From: Vreelandella massiliensis
Lineage (GTDB): Bacteria > Pseudomonadota > Gammaproteobacteria > Pseudomonadales > Halomonadaceae
Length of the DNA stretch: 64,000 bases
Reading direction: 5' to 3'
NCBI RefSeq assembly: GCF_900155385.1
Contig: NZ_LT699745.1
Span: forward strand, 1,581,561-1,645,560
Made by a program: the position numbers and the translations under genes. This document shows, piece after piece, positions 18,949-27,592 of this stretch (position 1 is the first letter of the stretch; each line of letters opens with the position of its first letter). The notes under the pieces were generated by a model that had not been told where the DNA came from, did no database searches, and was given only the letters and a program-made list of their open reading frames with translations.

Positions 18949-19242
18949 TTAGCCTTCGACAACGGCCAGAATATCGGCTTCGCTCATGATCAGGACTTCT
19001 TCGCCGTCGATTTTTTGCTTCTCGACGCCAAAGCCTTCCTTGAAGATCACGGTATCGCCTACTTTGACATCCAGCGCGCGGACATCGCCGTTTTCAAGAA
19101 TCCGGCCGTTACCGACAGCCAGGACTTCGCCACGTGTGGGCTTTTCCTGGGCGCTGCCCGGAAGCACGATGCCGCCAGCGGTGGTCTGCTCTTCTTCAAC
19201 GCGACGGATAACGACGCGATCGTGCAAAGGACGGATATTCAT
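18949..19242 (-). CDS. groES: Co-chaperonin GroES (10 kDa)
   Basis: Seven-fold lid protein of 97 residues. ATG 19242 is chosen because [14 protein letters not shown] is the family N-terminus and AGGAGA lies eight bases upstream. The mobile loop ([20 protein letters not shown], about 17-36) and the C-terminal [15 protein letters not shown] are canonical. GroEL follows after about 60 bases. The leader upstream is about 160 bases long and contains a strong hairpin. Confidence 0.97.
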   Translation of the reverse strand: MNIRPLHDRVVIRRVEEEQTTAGGIVLPGSAQEKPTRGEVLAVGNGRILENGDVRALDVKVGDTVIFKEGFGVEKQKIDGEEVLIMSEADILAVVEG

Positions 19243-19363
19243 GCTCACGTTCTCCTGAGTATCGTTTTGAGCCCTTATGGGCGGTTTCCAAAGAAAGCTT
19301 CTCGTGGCGTGCCTTGAACGCGTTGCCGACAAGAAGTGAAGGTGTTGTCCCTTCGTTGTTAAT

Positions 19364-19386
19364 GGCGAACGCCGTCAGCGTTCGCC
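19364..19386 (-). promoter_or_regulatory. Perfect hairpin in the groES leader
   Basis: GGCGAACGC-CGTCA-GCGTTCGCC forms a perfect 9-base stem with a 5-base loop, located between the heat-shock promoter and the groES start. It is not CIRCE (no TTAGCACTC dyad). It could stabilise the mRNA or be an operator. Confidence 0.55.
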
Positions 19387-19406
19387 GAACTTGTGTGCTG
19401 CCTCAA

Positions 19407-19436
19407 AAGTGGGGGCTGGCGGCATCCTTTCAAGGG
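19407..19436 (-). promoter_or_regulatory. Sigma-32 (RpoH) heat-shock promoter of groESL
   Basis: Read on the minus strand, CCCTTGAA is followed after 13-14 bases by CCCCACTT. This is close to the E. coli groE promoter (CCCTTGAA, 13 bases, CCCCATTT). It lies about 165 bases upstream of groES. Confidence 0.8.
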
Positions 19437-19486
19437 GGAAGATGAAAAAAAATGACTTTTTTTATCATCGTCTTAAAAGCCCGCTT

Positions 19487-19984
19487 TTAGCGACGTTGGT
19501 GAGGCTCCTCACGGCTAATGAAGTCACCTTCAAGCGGGGCCTCTTGATGGTCGCTAGTCGATGATGTCGAGCCTGAGTCGGCGCGCTTTTCGCCTCGCCA
19601 TTCGCTGTGGGAGTGCTGCTGAGAGTGCACGCTGGCTTTAAGCCCAAACCATGTCAGTAGCTTGAGCATGAGTCGGCGCGCGTTGGGCAGTAAGCACGCC
19701 AGGCCAATGGCGTCGGAGAGAAAACCCGGCGCCATCAACAGGGCGCCGCCAAAAATCAAGGCGGCACCGGTTAATAGCTCGCTTGACGGGATCTCGCCCG
19801 CGTTCATTTTTTCGCGTGCGCGCGCCAGCGTCGAAGCGCCTTCGCGACGAATAAGGTGAAGCCCGCCGATGCCGGTAACCAAAATCAATAACAAGGTAGC
19901 AAGCAAGCCAATTTGGCCACCTATTGAAAAGAGGACCACAAAATCGAGCAGCGTGAATAGGGAGATAAAAAGAAGTACGGGCAT
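19487..19984 (-). CDS. fxsA: FxsA family membrane protein
   Basis: Inner-membrane protein of 165 residues. ATG 19984 gives the family N-terminus MPVLLFISLFTLLDFVVLF. FxsA homologues have two to four membrane segments, and the signature GAALIFGGALLMAPGFLSDAIGLACLLP is present (about 78-105). Overexpression of E. coli FxsA relieves phage T7 exclusion by F plasmids. Its normal role is unknown. The C-terminal 40 residues are polar and rich in H, S and E, probably disordered. It is upstream of, and codirectional with, groESL, but the heat-shock promoter lies between them. Confidence 0.87.
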   Translation of the reverse strand: MPVLLFISLFTLLDFVVLFSIGGQIGLLATLLLILVTGIGGLHLIRREGASTLARAREKMNAGEIPSSELLTGAALIFGGALLMAPGFLSDAIGLACLLPNARRLMLKLLTWFGLKASVHSQQHSHSEWRGEKRADSGSTSSTSDHQEAPLEGDFISREEPHQRR

Positions 19985-20254
19985 GGTTGGCTCCAACAAT
20001 GTGCAGAAGGGAATATGGAGACGCTTTGGTGCTAAAGCAAGCGTCAAAACATGCCAGCCCGCCATTATAGCGGAGCCATCTATAGGTGCGTTTCATGCGT
20101 CGGTGCAGGCGATTTTTTGCCGGGTGCTATGCTGCAATGCAATATAGATGCTATGTTGAGTACCCAAACAGCTTAAAAATTGGTGCGTTGGTTAACGCAT
20201 CGACTCCTATTAATGCTGTTTTAATCCCTGATCAATGCTTAAAGGTGGTGACAT

Positions 20255-21016
20255 ATGGAACTCAATAACCAAATTATTGCGATTACAGGCGGCGCCCGAG
20301 GCCTTGGGTTTACCACCGCTAGGCGTCTTGGCCAGCAAGGCGCGAAGCCCGCGCTGTTGGATATGAACGCAGAAGCGCTGGACAGCGCTGTCTCAAAACT
20401 TGCCAGTGAGGGAATAGACGCCAAAGCGTTTATCATCAATGTGGCCGATGAGGCCTCCGTTCTCCAAGTGTTCGCTGATATCGAAAGGCAGATGGGGGCT
20501 ATCAGTGCCTTGGTCAACAACGCGGGGATTACTCAAGATGCGCTGCTGGTGAAGGCCAAAGATGGCGAAGTGCATAAGCGTATGTCGCTGGATGCCTGGC
20601 AGAGCGTGATTAACGTAAACCTTACAGGCGCTTTTCTGTGTGGCCGTGAAGCCGCCACGCAAATGATCGAAGCCGGGAAAGAGGGCGTTATCGTCAATGT
20701 TTCCAGCATTTCCCGTGCCGGCAACATGGGCCAGAGTAACTACTCGGCGGCCAAGGCGGGCATTCATGCACTGACAGTGACCTGGGCGAATGAACTGGCG
20801 CGCTATGGTATCCGTACCGGTACCGTGGCACCCGGCTTTATCAATACCGAAATGACCGCCGCGATGCGCCCCGATATGCTGGAGCGCATTGCCTCAAATG
20901 TACCGCTTAAACGCCTGGGTGAAGCCGATAATATTGCGCATAGCGTTGAGTTTATTTTAGCCAATGATTACTTCACGGGGCGCATCATCGAGTGCGACGG
21001 CGGTCTGCGCTTGTAA
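20255..21016 (+). CDS. SDR family oxidoreductase (FabG-like)
   Basis: Cytosolic short-chain dehydrogenase/reductase of 253 residues. Classical SDR motifs: cofactor loop TGGARGLG (about 11-18), NNAG (about 89-92), catalytic Ser in NVSSIS, and YSAAK with Tyr and Lys (about 163-167), then PGFINTEM. D at the end of strand 2 (LLDMN) suggests preference for NAD(H). The closest general class is 3-oxoacyl-ACP/CoA reductase, but the genome context (between fxsA and an outer-membrane protein) gives no pathway, so the substrate is open. AAAGGTGG precedes ATG 20255. Confidence 0.82.
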   Translation: MELNNQIIAITGGARGLGFTTARRLGQQGAKPALLDMNAEALDSAVSKLASEGIDAKAFIINVADEASVLQVFADIERQMGAISALVNNAGITQDALLVKAKDGEVHKRMSLDAWQSVINVNLTGAFLCGREAATQMIEAGKEGVIVNVSSISRAGNMGQSNYSAAKAGIHALTVTWANELARYGIRTGTVAPGFINTEMTAAMRPDMLERIASNVPLKRLGEADNIAHSVEFILANDYFTGRIIECDGGLRL

Positions 21017-21066
21017 AGCTCGCGCGGCGTAGCGTAAGAAAAATAAATGTGCTCTTCCAGAGGGTG

Positions 21067-21086
21067 GGCAAGCCGTATGGCTTGCC
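21067..21086. terminator. Hairpin between convergent genes
   Basis: GGCAAGCC-GTAT-GGCTTGCC, a perfect 8-base stem with no T-run, midway between the SDR stop and the stop of the opposing outer-membrane protein gene. It is a possible weak bidirectional terminator. Confidence 0.4.
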
Positions 21087-21102
21087 GCAAAGGGGGAGGG
21101 CA

Positions 21103-22095
21103 TTAAAAATAGTTACGCTGAATCTGGCGCTGAAAATACATTTCAAGCCGTAACGTCATGGCCCAACGTGGCTCGTAGCTCGATTCCCTTGGGAAGTGGA
21201 GCTCAGGAATCACATCGGCAAACAGTACCCCTTTATGCACATCTCGGCGGTAACGTGTCTGCAGATAGTAATTGGTCATATGCGGATTGGAGGCGCTTTC
21301 GCCGATAGCGATCGCCGAATAACGCAGAGCGCTACGCTTATTGAGTCGGTGGTTGAGCTCCGCTATTTCGCTGTACTCCAGGGTGTCTTCTTCTTCGCGC
21401 CACTGAAACGTGGTGATAAAGCGTAGATGCTGAGATGCGCTCAGCGGTCTACCCACATCCCAGCGCGTTCGCGCAGAGTAACCTTCGTTGTTGAACCAGG
21501 AAAGGCGGTTGCTGGATTCCAGTTGCCACGGGCTTTCTCCTAAATCCCACAGCCGCTCGCTAATAAAGCGCACATAAGGATCAAGCGGCAGCCGTAGGCG
21601 AACCCCGGCGCTAATATCATTGCTCCAGTGTTCACGCTTATCGCGGTTTTCCAACCACGTTAAGCCTAAAATCGAGTCGCGGTTATCGCGCTGGTCGTTA
21701 GCGAGGCGCCCGGAGCCCTGTTCTTCTAATGTGCCTTGTGTCTCTTCGGGATCGCTTTCAATAATCAGTCGTAGGCGCTCTTCTGCCGTTGGCAGATCAA
21801 TGCGATAGCGCAGATTCACTTCCCCGTCGATACCATCGCCTTCCATCCAATCAAACTCTTGGCCAAGACGTAGATACGAATCGTTTTCGACGTTCATGCC
21901 ATCACGAGTGCCGAAGAAGCTGTCGATCCTGCGTGAGGTATTATCCACCCAGGTGCCGACCCGTTCACGGGTGGGCTCGATGCGCTCGTTGGCCCATTGG
22001 GGTAGGTCGCTATCGTCGTCATTGGCTATCGCCGCATTCATTAAAACGGCGCTGCTAAATACGCTCAGCCAGCCAAGGATCACAGTTTTTTTCAT
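21103..22095 (-). CDS. Hypothetical probable outer-membrane beta-barrel protein
   Basis: Predicted exported protein of 330 residues that I do not recognise as a named family. It has a signal peptide (MKKTVILGWLSVFSSAVLMN, cleavage near AIA/ND), then an acidic, charged region. Many short alternating polar/hydrophobic stretches follow (e.g. VNLRYRIDLP, DISAGVRLRLPL, LRFITTFQWRE, YYLQTRYRRDV, WAMTLRLEMYFQ), as expected for beta strands. The last residue is phenylalanine, the usual C-terminal signal for BAM-dependent barrels. The many acidic residues fit a halophile's surface protein. It is probably monocistronic. Confidence 0.6.
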   Translation of the reverse strand: MKKTVILGWLSVFSSAVLMNAAIANDDDSDLPQWANERIEPTRERVGTWVDNTSRRIDSFFGTRDGMNVENDSYLRLGQEFDWMEGDGIDGEVNLRYRIDLPTAEERLRLIIESDPEETQGTLEEQGSGRLANDQRDNRDSILGLTWLENRDKREHWSNDISAGVRLRLPLDPYVRFISERLWDLGESPWQLESSNRLSWFNNEGYSARTRWDVGRPLSASQHLRFITTFQWREEEDTLEYSEIAELNHRLNKRSALRYSAIAIGESASNPHMTNYYLQTRYRRDVHKGVLFADVIPELHFPRESSYEPRWAMTLRLEMYFQRQIQRNYF

Positions 22096-22321
22096 GGGCG
22101 AGGCCTCAACGCATACATACTAAAAATAGCTTATTTCACGCTATTTCAGCATAGATCCAACGGGATAGCGATACGCTTCATAAGCGAAATTGGGGATAGA
22201 AGACGCGCCAATATTGTGCAAAATCGTTATTCGAACAGAGGTAAACGATGCTGGAGTTGCAGGGCTTGAAATGGTAAACAAAGGGGAGGTATATGATGCG
22301 TGTTTAAGCCGCTTGTCACAC

Positions 22322-22352
22322 TTAAGTCTTATGCGGTAGGGGGAAGACTTAA
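22322..22352. repeat. Inverted repeat downstream of tRNA-Leu
   Basis: TTAAGTCTT and AAGACTTAA, a perfect 9-base stem separated by 13 bases, about 20-50 bases after the tRNA 3' end on its strand. There is no T-run, so it may be a processing or weak termination structure. Confidence 0.4.
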
Positions 22353-22369
22353 AGCTTAATACATCAAGT

Positions 22370-22454
22370 TGGTGCGGATGGGGAGACTTGAACTCCCACG
22401 CCTTACGGCACTAGAACCTAAATCTAGCGTGTCTACCAATTCCACCACATCCGC
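22370..22454 (-). tRNA. tRNA-Leu (anticodon UAG)
   Basis: The minus strand folds as a class II tRNA of 85 bases including an encoded 3' CCA. The acceptor pairs GCGGATG with CATCCGC, the D-arm has GGTGGAATTGGTAGAC, the anticodon stem CTAGA/TCTAG encloses TTTAGGT (anticodon TAG), there is a long variable arm (TGCCGTAAGGCG), and the T-arm is GGGAGTTCAAGTCTCCC. It closely matches E. coli leuW-type tRNA. Confidence 0.95.
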
Positions 22455-22531
22455 AGAACTGGCGCGTATACTATCAGCTCGCTTGATAAAGTCAATAATC
22501 GACGCGTGAAAAATCCAGGGAAGGAGTGAAA

Positions 22532-23245
22532 ATGCCAACGTCGCGGCGGGGTCGTAGTGTGATTCAATGGATAGAGCGGCAGCTGCGTTTGGGGCTGCCC
22601 GGCTACTGCGCTTTCTGCTTGGGTGAGGTGAAGCCTGGGATGGCCTGGTGTGGGCCATGCTTTGCTGCGTTGCCTTGGAATCACCATGCTTGCCGGCTAT
22701 GCGCCGAGCCGCTGACTTTTACGGCGGCAACGAGGTGCCGTGAGTGCCTGGCTTTGCCCCCCGCCTTTGCAAGAGCGCACGCGCCGCTTCTGTATCAAGA
22801 GCAGATCCGCCCGTTAATGCACGCGTTCAAGTTCAATGGCGAGCCACGCGCGGGGTTACTGCTTATGATGCTTTTTATGCAGACCTTGCAGGGCTGCCCG
22901 TCTGAGGCGTTGTTGCCTGTCCCTTTGCATCTCAACCGTTCCCGCGAGCGTGGTTTTAATCAATCTCAGTGGCTAGCGAAACAGTTACACAAAGCTTGGG
23001 ATCGGCCACTGATGAATGCCAGGCGTGTCGTCGATACCCCTAGCCAACGGCTTTTGGGGCGTTCGGCGCGGCGGCGTAACCTGGAAGGCGTGTTTGCCGT
23101 GACCAGTCGTCTGCCAAAGCGCGTGGCGATCATAGATGATGTCCTAACAACAGGGGCGACGGCTCATGCGCTGGCGCTGGCGGCGAAGGAAGCGGGGGCC
23201 GAGGAGGTGACTGTTTATGCCTTGGCGCGAACGCCGCGTGGTTAA
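22532..23245 (+). CDS. comF: ComF family protein (phosphoribosyltransferase-like)
   Basis: Protein of 237 residues with an N-terminal zinc-ribbon-like double CxxC (CAFCLGEV, CGPC, CRLC, CREC; about residues 25-72) and a C-terminal phosphoribosyltransferase-type domain whose PRPP loop is VAIIDDVLTTGAT (about 201-213). ERGFNQSQWLAKQL is the family signature. ATG 22532 follows GGAG by seven bases. ComF/GntX proteins are needed for natural transformation or for using DNA as nutrient in some gammaproteobacteria; the biochemical role is unclear. It is divergent from tRNA-Leu. Confidence 0.87.
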   Translation: MPTSRRGRSVIQWIERQLRLGLPGYCAFCLGEVKPGMAWCGPCFAALPWNHHACRLCAEPLTFTAATRCRECLALPPAFARAHAPLLYQEQIRPLMHAFKFNGEPRAGLLLMMLFMQTLQGCPSEALLPVPLHLNRSRERGFNQSQWLAKQLHKAWDRPLMNARRVVDTPSQRLLGRSARRRNLEGVFAVTSRLPKRVAIIDDVLTTGATAHALALAAKEAGAEEVTVYALARTPRG

Positions 23246-23322
23246 GAAACGGGTGAATAGACGCTATGCCGAGTTATCCGACTTAGCTGATAGAATGAGC
23301 TTCCATCGAAAAGGAGGTCTCT

Positions 23323-24297
23323 ATGTCGCACCCTTATCGCGCACTATCGCCCAATGTGGTGATGTCGGCTATTGAGTCCACCGGCATTTGGCCCGCCGGG
23401 GAGCCTTTCGCCCTCAATAGTTATGAAAATCGCGTGCTGCTGTTTCGCGACGATGAGCGCCGCGGCTGGGTGGTGAAGTTTTATCGTCCCGGGCGCTGGT
23501 CGAAGGCGACGATTCAAGAGGAGCATGACTTCCTACACGAGCTCAAAAACGCCAAGGTGCCGGTGGTGGCACCTTGGCGAAATAGCGACGGGCACTCGTT
23601 GCACCACTTTGAGGGGTACGATTTTGCGCTCTTTCCTCAGTGTGTGGGGCAAGCGCCCGAGTTGGATAATCCCGCCCACCTCTTTGCTTTAGGTGGTTTA
23701 CTAGCGCGGTTGCACCGCGTGGGGGAGAAAAAAACGTTCCTCCACCGCGGTACGCTGGATATGCCCGAGGGGATTGCTCAGGCGCGTGAGCGAATATTGA
23801 CCAGTGACTGGTTAACGGTACATCAGCGTCGCGCCTATGAGCGTGTGACGACCCAGTTGCAGGAGCAAGTAGCACCTTATCTGAAAAAAGAGATCGCCAT
23901 AATCCGCTGCCACGGAGACTGCCATCTGGGCAATATTTTAGGTCGCGAGGAAACGTTTACCCTCGTCGACTTCGATGACTGCTTGATGGCACCGGCGATA
24001 CAGGATATCTGGATGCTGCTTGCAATGGATGACCCGCAAACCTGGCGAGCGCAGCTTAGTGAAATTTCAGAAGGGTATGAGGAAGAGAGGGCTTTTCCCC
24101 ATGATCAGCTGACCTTGATAGAGCCATTGCGAAGCTACCGTTTGGTACGCCACAGTGCCTGGCTGGTGGATCGCTGGAGTGACCCTGCGTTTCCGCAAGC
24201 CTTTCCTTGGGTGGCGGGTAGTGGTTACTGGGATCAGCATATTCGCCAGCTAGAGCAGCAACGGCTCCAGCTGGCGTCTCCCCGTTGGCTTGCATGA
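23323..24297 (+). CDS. srkA: Stress response kinase SrkA (YihE)
   Basis: Ser/Thr kinase-like protein of 324 residues of the aminoglycoside phosphotransferase fold. Hallmarks: ENRVLLFRDDERRGWVVKFYRPGRW with the ATP-binding lysine in VVKFY (about residue 51), the catalytic loop CHGDCHLGNIL, and the metal-binding VDFDDCLMAPAIQDIW (about 214-229). In E. coli, SrkA limits MazEF-linked death and assists the Cpx envelope stress response. AAGGAGG precedes the ATG by six bases. It is convergent with the VirB10-like gene, with only 14 bases between. Confidence 0.9.
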   Translation: MSHPYRALSPNVVMSAIESTGIWPAGEPFALNSYENRVLLFRDDERRGWVVKFYRPGRWSKATIQEEHDFLHELKNAKVPVVAPWRNSDGHSLHHFEGYDFALFPQCVGQAPELDNPAHLFALGGLLARLHRVGEKKTFLHRGTLDMPEGIAQARERILTSDWLTVHQRRAYERVTTQLQEQVAPYLKKEIAIIRCHGDCHLGNILGREETFTLVDFDDCLMAPAIQDIWMLLAMDDPQTWRAQLSEISEGYEEERAFPHDQLTLIEPLRSYRLVRHSAWLVDRWSDPAFPQAFPWVAGSGYWDQHIRQLEQQRLQLASPRWLA

Positions 24298-24311
24298 GTG
24301 GCTAAGGCAGA

Positions 24312-24884
24312 TTACTGGCTTTCGGGGTCGGGGCGCTCAGACGGGATCGGGTTGGCGACACCATCGCCACTCGCTTGGCGGCGCTGCTCGTTGATTTCCG
24401 CCGAGGGATTATCCTGCGCCTCGATTTCTAGTACCTCGCTTAAGGTAAGCAAGAAGCTGCGCCCAGGGGAGGTAGCGCAACGGTCGTTATCGCAGGCCAG
24501 CCCATATTGGCCGTCGCTGTCGTAAACACTGGCGTTAATCGCGCCTGAAAAAATGGCGCTGTCCTCGTTATCCGTTTCGATACAGGTGACATCATGCGCG
24601 GTAATGCGCATGCGGTTGTCCGAAAGCTGAGCATCGGCGATCAAGACGCAGTACTCAGGCAGTGTATGCGACGCGTTATCGTGATCGCTTGGGCGGAGCA
24701 GGATGCTGTCTTGACGTGTTTCTCCTTCGTCGAAAGCGATCGTTTCGACGAACTCGACACCGACGGTGGCGTTATTCGGCAAGGTAAGGGTTTCTTCGGC
24801 GGCGTAAAGCGGCATCGCCAGAAACGGTGCAGCTAGCGCGGTGAACCAGGTGGTTGTCAACCTAAAAGTCGGTCTAAATGACAT
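24312..24884 (-). CDS. Secreted protein with a VirB10/TraB-like domain
   Basis: Predicted periplasmic protein of 190 residues with a signal peptide (cleavage after LYA). The central part resembles the conserved beta domain of VirB10/TraB/TrbI secretion proteins as I remember it: LPEYCVLIADAQ (LPxxC), then L-S-x-x-R-M-R-I, a cysteine in HDVTCIE, and a closing Y-D-S-D-G-Q-Y-G-L. There is no transmembrane anchor, proline-rich linker or antenna, and no secretion genes are nearby. Four cysteines in the mature part could form two disulfides. The C-terminal 35 residues are polar and probably disordered. That it is a gene is likely. The domain assignment is tentative. Confidence 0.55.
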   Translation of the reverse strand: MSFRPTFRLTTTWFTALAAPFLAMPLYAAEETLTLPNNATVGVEFVETIAFDEGETRQDSILLRPSDHDNASHTLPEYCVLIADAQLSDNRMRITAHDVTCIETDNEDSAIFSGAINASVYDSDGQYGLACDNDRCATSPGRSFLLTLSEVLEIEAQDNPSAEINEQRRQASGDGVANPIPSERPDPESQ

Positions 24885-25379
24885 AGCGGGCTCTCGCTGG
24901 ATGGATAAGGTCTTACTGTGAAAACGCTTACTGGGAAACCTTGCTGGGAAGCATAGTGTAAGCGTTATCAGTGAACGCTCATTCCACTATAACATAGCGC
25001 CAACCCACCAGGCTGCGCCAGCGTGTCACTCTGCCACAGGGGTTATATATAAATAATTATTGGTCATCAAGTAAGGCGCCGCCACTAACGAGGCGCTGCC
25101 ATGACGGTACGGGTGCGATAAAATAGAATCTAAACTGATTTTAGTTGTACATGGAGTTTTAATTGTATACATTTTGTAATGAATTTTGAGTGTTGAAAAG
25201 CCGATACCATGGCTTGTGAGTCGAGGTTTACGAATCAGGCGGCCTTTGAGTTTCAGCCGTTTCACTTTTTGTGGCTATGCAGCCGCTATTAACACACAAA
25301 ACACCCCTGACCGGCTGGCCGACTAACCGAGCAGATCCAACGCCACTAAGCGAGCCGAACTTTACACACGAGGCTGAAT
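24885..25379. other. Intergenic, AT-rich, no supported gene
   Basis: About 495 bases between the VirB10-like gene (leftward) and folE (rightward). The middle (about 25040-25200) is clearly more AT-rich than its surroundings. A 79-codon minus-strand frame at 25026-25265 has no ribosome site or recognisable product. Nothing like a tRNA, riboswitch or terminator was recognised. The folE promoter must be in its right part. Confidence 0.4.
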
Positions 25380-25931
25380 ATGACCGATGATATCGCCCAT
25401 CATTACCGCCAAATTATTGGACAGTTAGGCGAAGACCCCGACCGCGAAGGGCTACGCGACACACCCCAGCGCGCCGCCAAAGCCATGCAATTTCTCAATG
25501 CGGGTTACCACCAGTCGTTGGAAGGCATTGTTAATGGCGCGGTGTTTGAATCTCAAACCGACGAAATGGTGTTGGTGAAGGATATCGAGCTCTACTCAAT
25601 GTGCGAGCACCACTTACTGCCTTTTATCGGTAAATGCCACGTCGCCTATCTGCCTAACGGCAAGGTGCTGGGATTATCGAAGTTTGCCCGTATCGTGGAC
25701 ATGTATGCGCGGCGAATGCAGATTCAGGAGAATTTGACGCGCCAGATCGCCGAAGCGGTACAACAGGTAACCAGCGCGCGGGGCGTGGCGGTGGTCGTGG
25801 AAGCGCGGCATCTGTGCATGATGATGCGCGGCGTGGAGAAACAAAATTCCAGCATGACCTCATCGGTGATGCTAGGTGATTTCCGCGAAAACCAGGCGAC
25901 GCGGCAGGAGTTTCTCACCCTGGTCAGCTAG
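25380..25931 (+). CDS. folE: GTP cyclohydrolase I (FolE, zinc type IA)
   Basis: Enzyme of 183 residues that converts GTP to 7,8-dihydroneopterin triphosphate, the first step of folate (and queuosine precursor) synthesis; it forms a decamer. Zinc ligands are conserved: Cys75 and the histidines of [10 protein letters not shown], and Cys146 in [11 protein letters not shown]. Other motifs are the N-terminal [15 protein letters not shown] and the C-terminal [13 protein letters not shown]. Having both cysteines, it is the zinc-dependent type rather than the metal-promiscuous FolE2. GAGG lies seven bases before ATG. Confidence 0.95.
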   Translation: MTDDIAHHYRQIIGQLGEDPDREGLRDTPQRAAKAMQFLNAGYHQSLEGIVNGAVFESQTDEMVLVKDIELYSMCEHHLLPFIGKCHVAYLPNGKVLGLSKFARIVDMYARRMQIQENLTRQIAEAVQQVTSARGVAVVVEARHLCMMMRGVEKQNSSMTSSVMLGDFRENQATRQEFLTLVS

Positions 25932-26057
25932 AATAAAGGGAGGCATTCGCTTTTTAATGCGCAAATTTGTCCTTGGTACTTGGTCAAATGAGGCTTTTCG
26001 TCTTAGCATGATTTTCACCATTTACCCATGGGGCCATCATTTGGTCAGGAGTTAGTC

Positions 26058-27515
26058 ATGGAAGCGCTAAAAGAAACGCAGCTTTACTGCCCATTTGCCT
26101 ATATTGATGGCAGTTGGGTAGCCGCCGATAGCGGTGAGCAGATCAATGTCGTTAACCCGGCAACGCAAGAGTTGGTCGGGGACATGCCGCGCTTGGGCAA
26201 AGCCGAAACATTACGCGCCGTGGATGCCGCTGACGCGGCACTGCCCGCTTGGCGGGCGATGACCGCCCAGGAGCGCGCGGACCTGCTGATCAAATGGCAC
26301 GATTTAATGCTGGAGCATCAGCAAGACTTGGCCATGCTGATGACTTTCGAGCAGGGTAAGCCACTGAAAGAAGCGGAAGGCGAGATCGCGTATGCGGCAA
26401 GCTTTTTGCGCTGGTTTGCCGAACAAGGACGGCGCATTTATGGCGAAACGATTCCTGCGGCGAAGGCCAGTCAGCGGATTGTGGTGACCAAGCAGCCGGT
26501 GGGCGTTGTGGGGGCCATTACCCCATGGAACTTCCCCGCTGCGATGATTACCCGCAAAGCCGGGGCTGCCTTGGCGGCAGGCTGCACGATCGTGGTAAAG
26601 CCCGCCAGTCAAACGCCTTTCTCCGCCACCGCCTTGGCCTTTTTAGCCGAGCGTGCAGGAATTCCACGTGGGGTGTTTAACGTCGTGCCGGGGCAAGCCC
26701 CCGAGATTGCCCAAGCGCTTACCTCATCGCCCAAGGTGCGCAAAATTACCTTCACGGGTTCGACCGAAGTCGGGCGCAAGCTGATGGCGCAAGCCTCGGA
26801 ACACATCCAAAAAATCTCTCTGGAGCTTGGCGGCAACGCGCCCTTTATCGTATTTGAAGATGCGGACTTGGATGCCGCGGTCGAAGGTGCGATGGCGGCC
26901 AAGTTTCGCAATGCGGGGCAAACGTGTATCTGCACCAACCGCTTTTTGGTCCAGTCCAGCGTGGTGAATGCCTTCTGTGAAAAGTTGGCCGTCGCCATGA
27001 ACAGCGAGCTGCACGTGGGTAATGGCAGCAAGCCCAATATCAATATCGGGCCGCTGATTGACCAAGACGCCGTACAAAAAGTGAGTGAGCACGTTCAGGA
27101 CGCGGTCGATCGCGGCGCGGAGCTACTTCTCGGCGGCCATCCCCATTCGCTGGGCGGCAATTTCTTCTCGCCAACCCTGATTAGCTTTGCGACCAGTGAG
27201 ATGAAGGTTGCCAAAGAAGAGACCTTCGGCCCGCTAGCGGCGGTATTCCCCTTTGATGATGAAGAAACCGCGATCTCAATGGCCAATGACACCCAGTATG
27301 GCTTGGCATCCTACTTCTACTCAAAAGATCTCGCGCGTGTGTGGCGCGTCTCTGAAGCCTTGGAGTACGGCATGGTCGGTGTTAACACGGGGTTAATCTC
27401 AAACGCGGCGGCACCTTTTGGCGGCGTGAAAGCCTCCGGCATCGGCCGTGAAGGCGGGCATCAAGGGCTTGATGAGTTTCTGGAAACCAAATACGTGTGT
27501 ATCGACCTGGGGTAA
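26058..27515 (+). CDS. gabD: NAD(P)-dependent succinate-semialdehyde dehydrogenase (GabD-like)
   Basis: Aldehyde dehydrogenase of 485 residues oxidising succinate semialdehyde to succinate at the end of the GABA shunt. ATG 26058 with CAGGAG upstream is preferred to an ATG at 26028. Catalytic residues: Glu256 in SLELGGNAPF and Cys290 in GQTCICTNRF, plus the cofactor loop FTGSTEVGRKL and the oxyanion asparagine in TPWNFPAA. The second cysteine two residues after the nucleophile (CIC) is typical of GabD redox regulation. No gabT is adjacent, so other semialdehydes (e.g. glutarate semialdehyde) remain possible. It is followed by a bidirectional terminator. Confidence 0.9.
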   Translation: MEALKETQLYCPFAYIDGSWVAADSGEQINVVNPATQELVGDMPRLGKAETLRAVDAADAALPAWRAMTAQERADLLIKWHDLMLEHQQDLAMLMTFEQGKPLKEAEGEIAYAASFLRWFAEQGRRIYGETIPAAKASQRIVVTKQPVGVVGAITPWNFPAAMITRKAGAALAAGCTIVVKPASQTPFSATALAFLAERAGIPRGVFNVVPGQAPEIAQALTSSPKVRKITFTGSTEVGRKLMAQASEHIQKISLELGGNAPFIVFEDADLDAAVEGAMAAKFRNAGQTCICTNRFLVQSSVVNAFCEKLAVAMNSELHVGNGSKPNINIGPLIDQDAVQKVSEHVQDAVDRGAELLLGGHPHSLGGNFFSPTLISFATSEMKVAKEETFGPLAAVFPFDDEETAISMANDTQYGLASYFYSKDLARVWRVSEALEYGMVGVNTGLISNAAAPFGGVKASGIGREGGHQGLDEFLETKYVCIDLG

Positions 27516-27536
27516 GCCTGGACTCGCTTATGAGAG

Positions 27537-27570
27537 AAAAAGCCAGCGATGTAACGTCGCTGGCTTTTTT
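27537..27570. terminator. Bidirectional Rho-independent terminator (gabD / purH)
   Basis: AAAAAGCCAGCGA, a 7-base loop, then TCGCTGGCTTTTTT. The stem has a T-run on both strands, and it lies between the converging gabD and purH genes. Confidence 0.85.
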
Positions 27571-27592
27571 GCGGGCATAAAGCGCGCTTTCG

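Noticed and set aside
19240..19486. CIRCE/HrcA operator ahead of groES
   Set aside because: The TTAGCACTC-N9-GAGTGCTAA dyad is absent; the hairpin present has a different sequence.
25026..25265. A 79-codon minus-strand frame in the AT-rich gap
   Set aside because: Low-complexity basic product, no ribosome site, AT-rich stretch that gives few stops by chance in this frame only.
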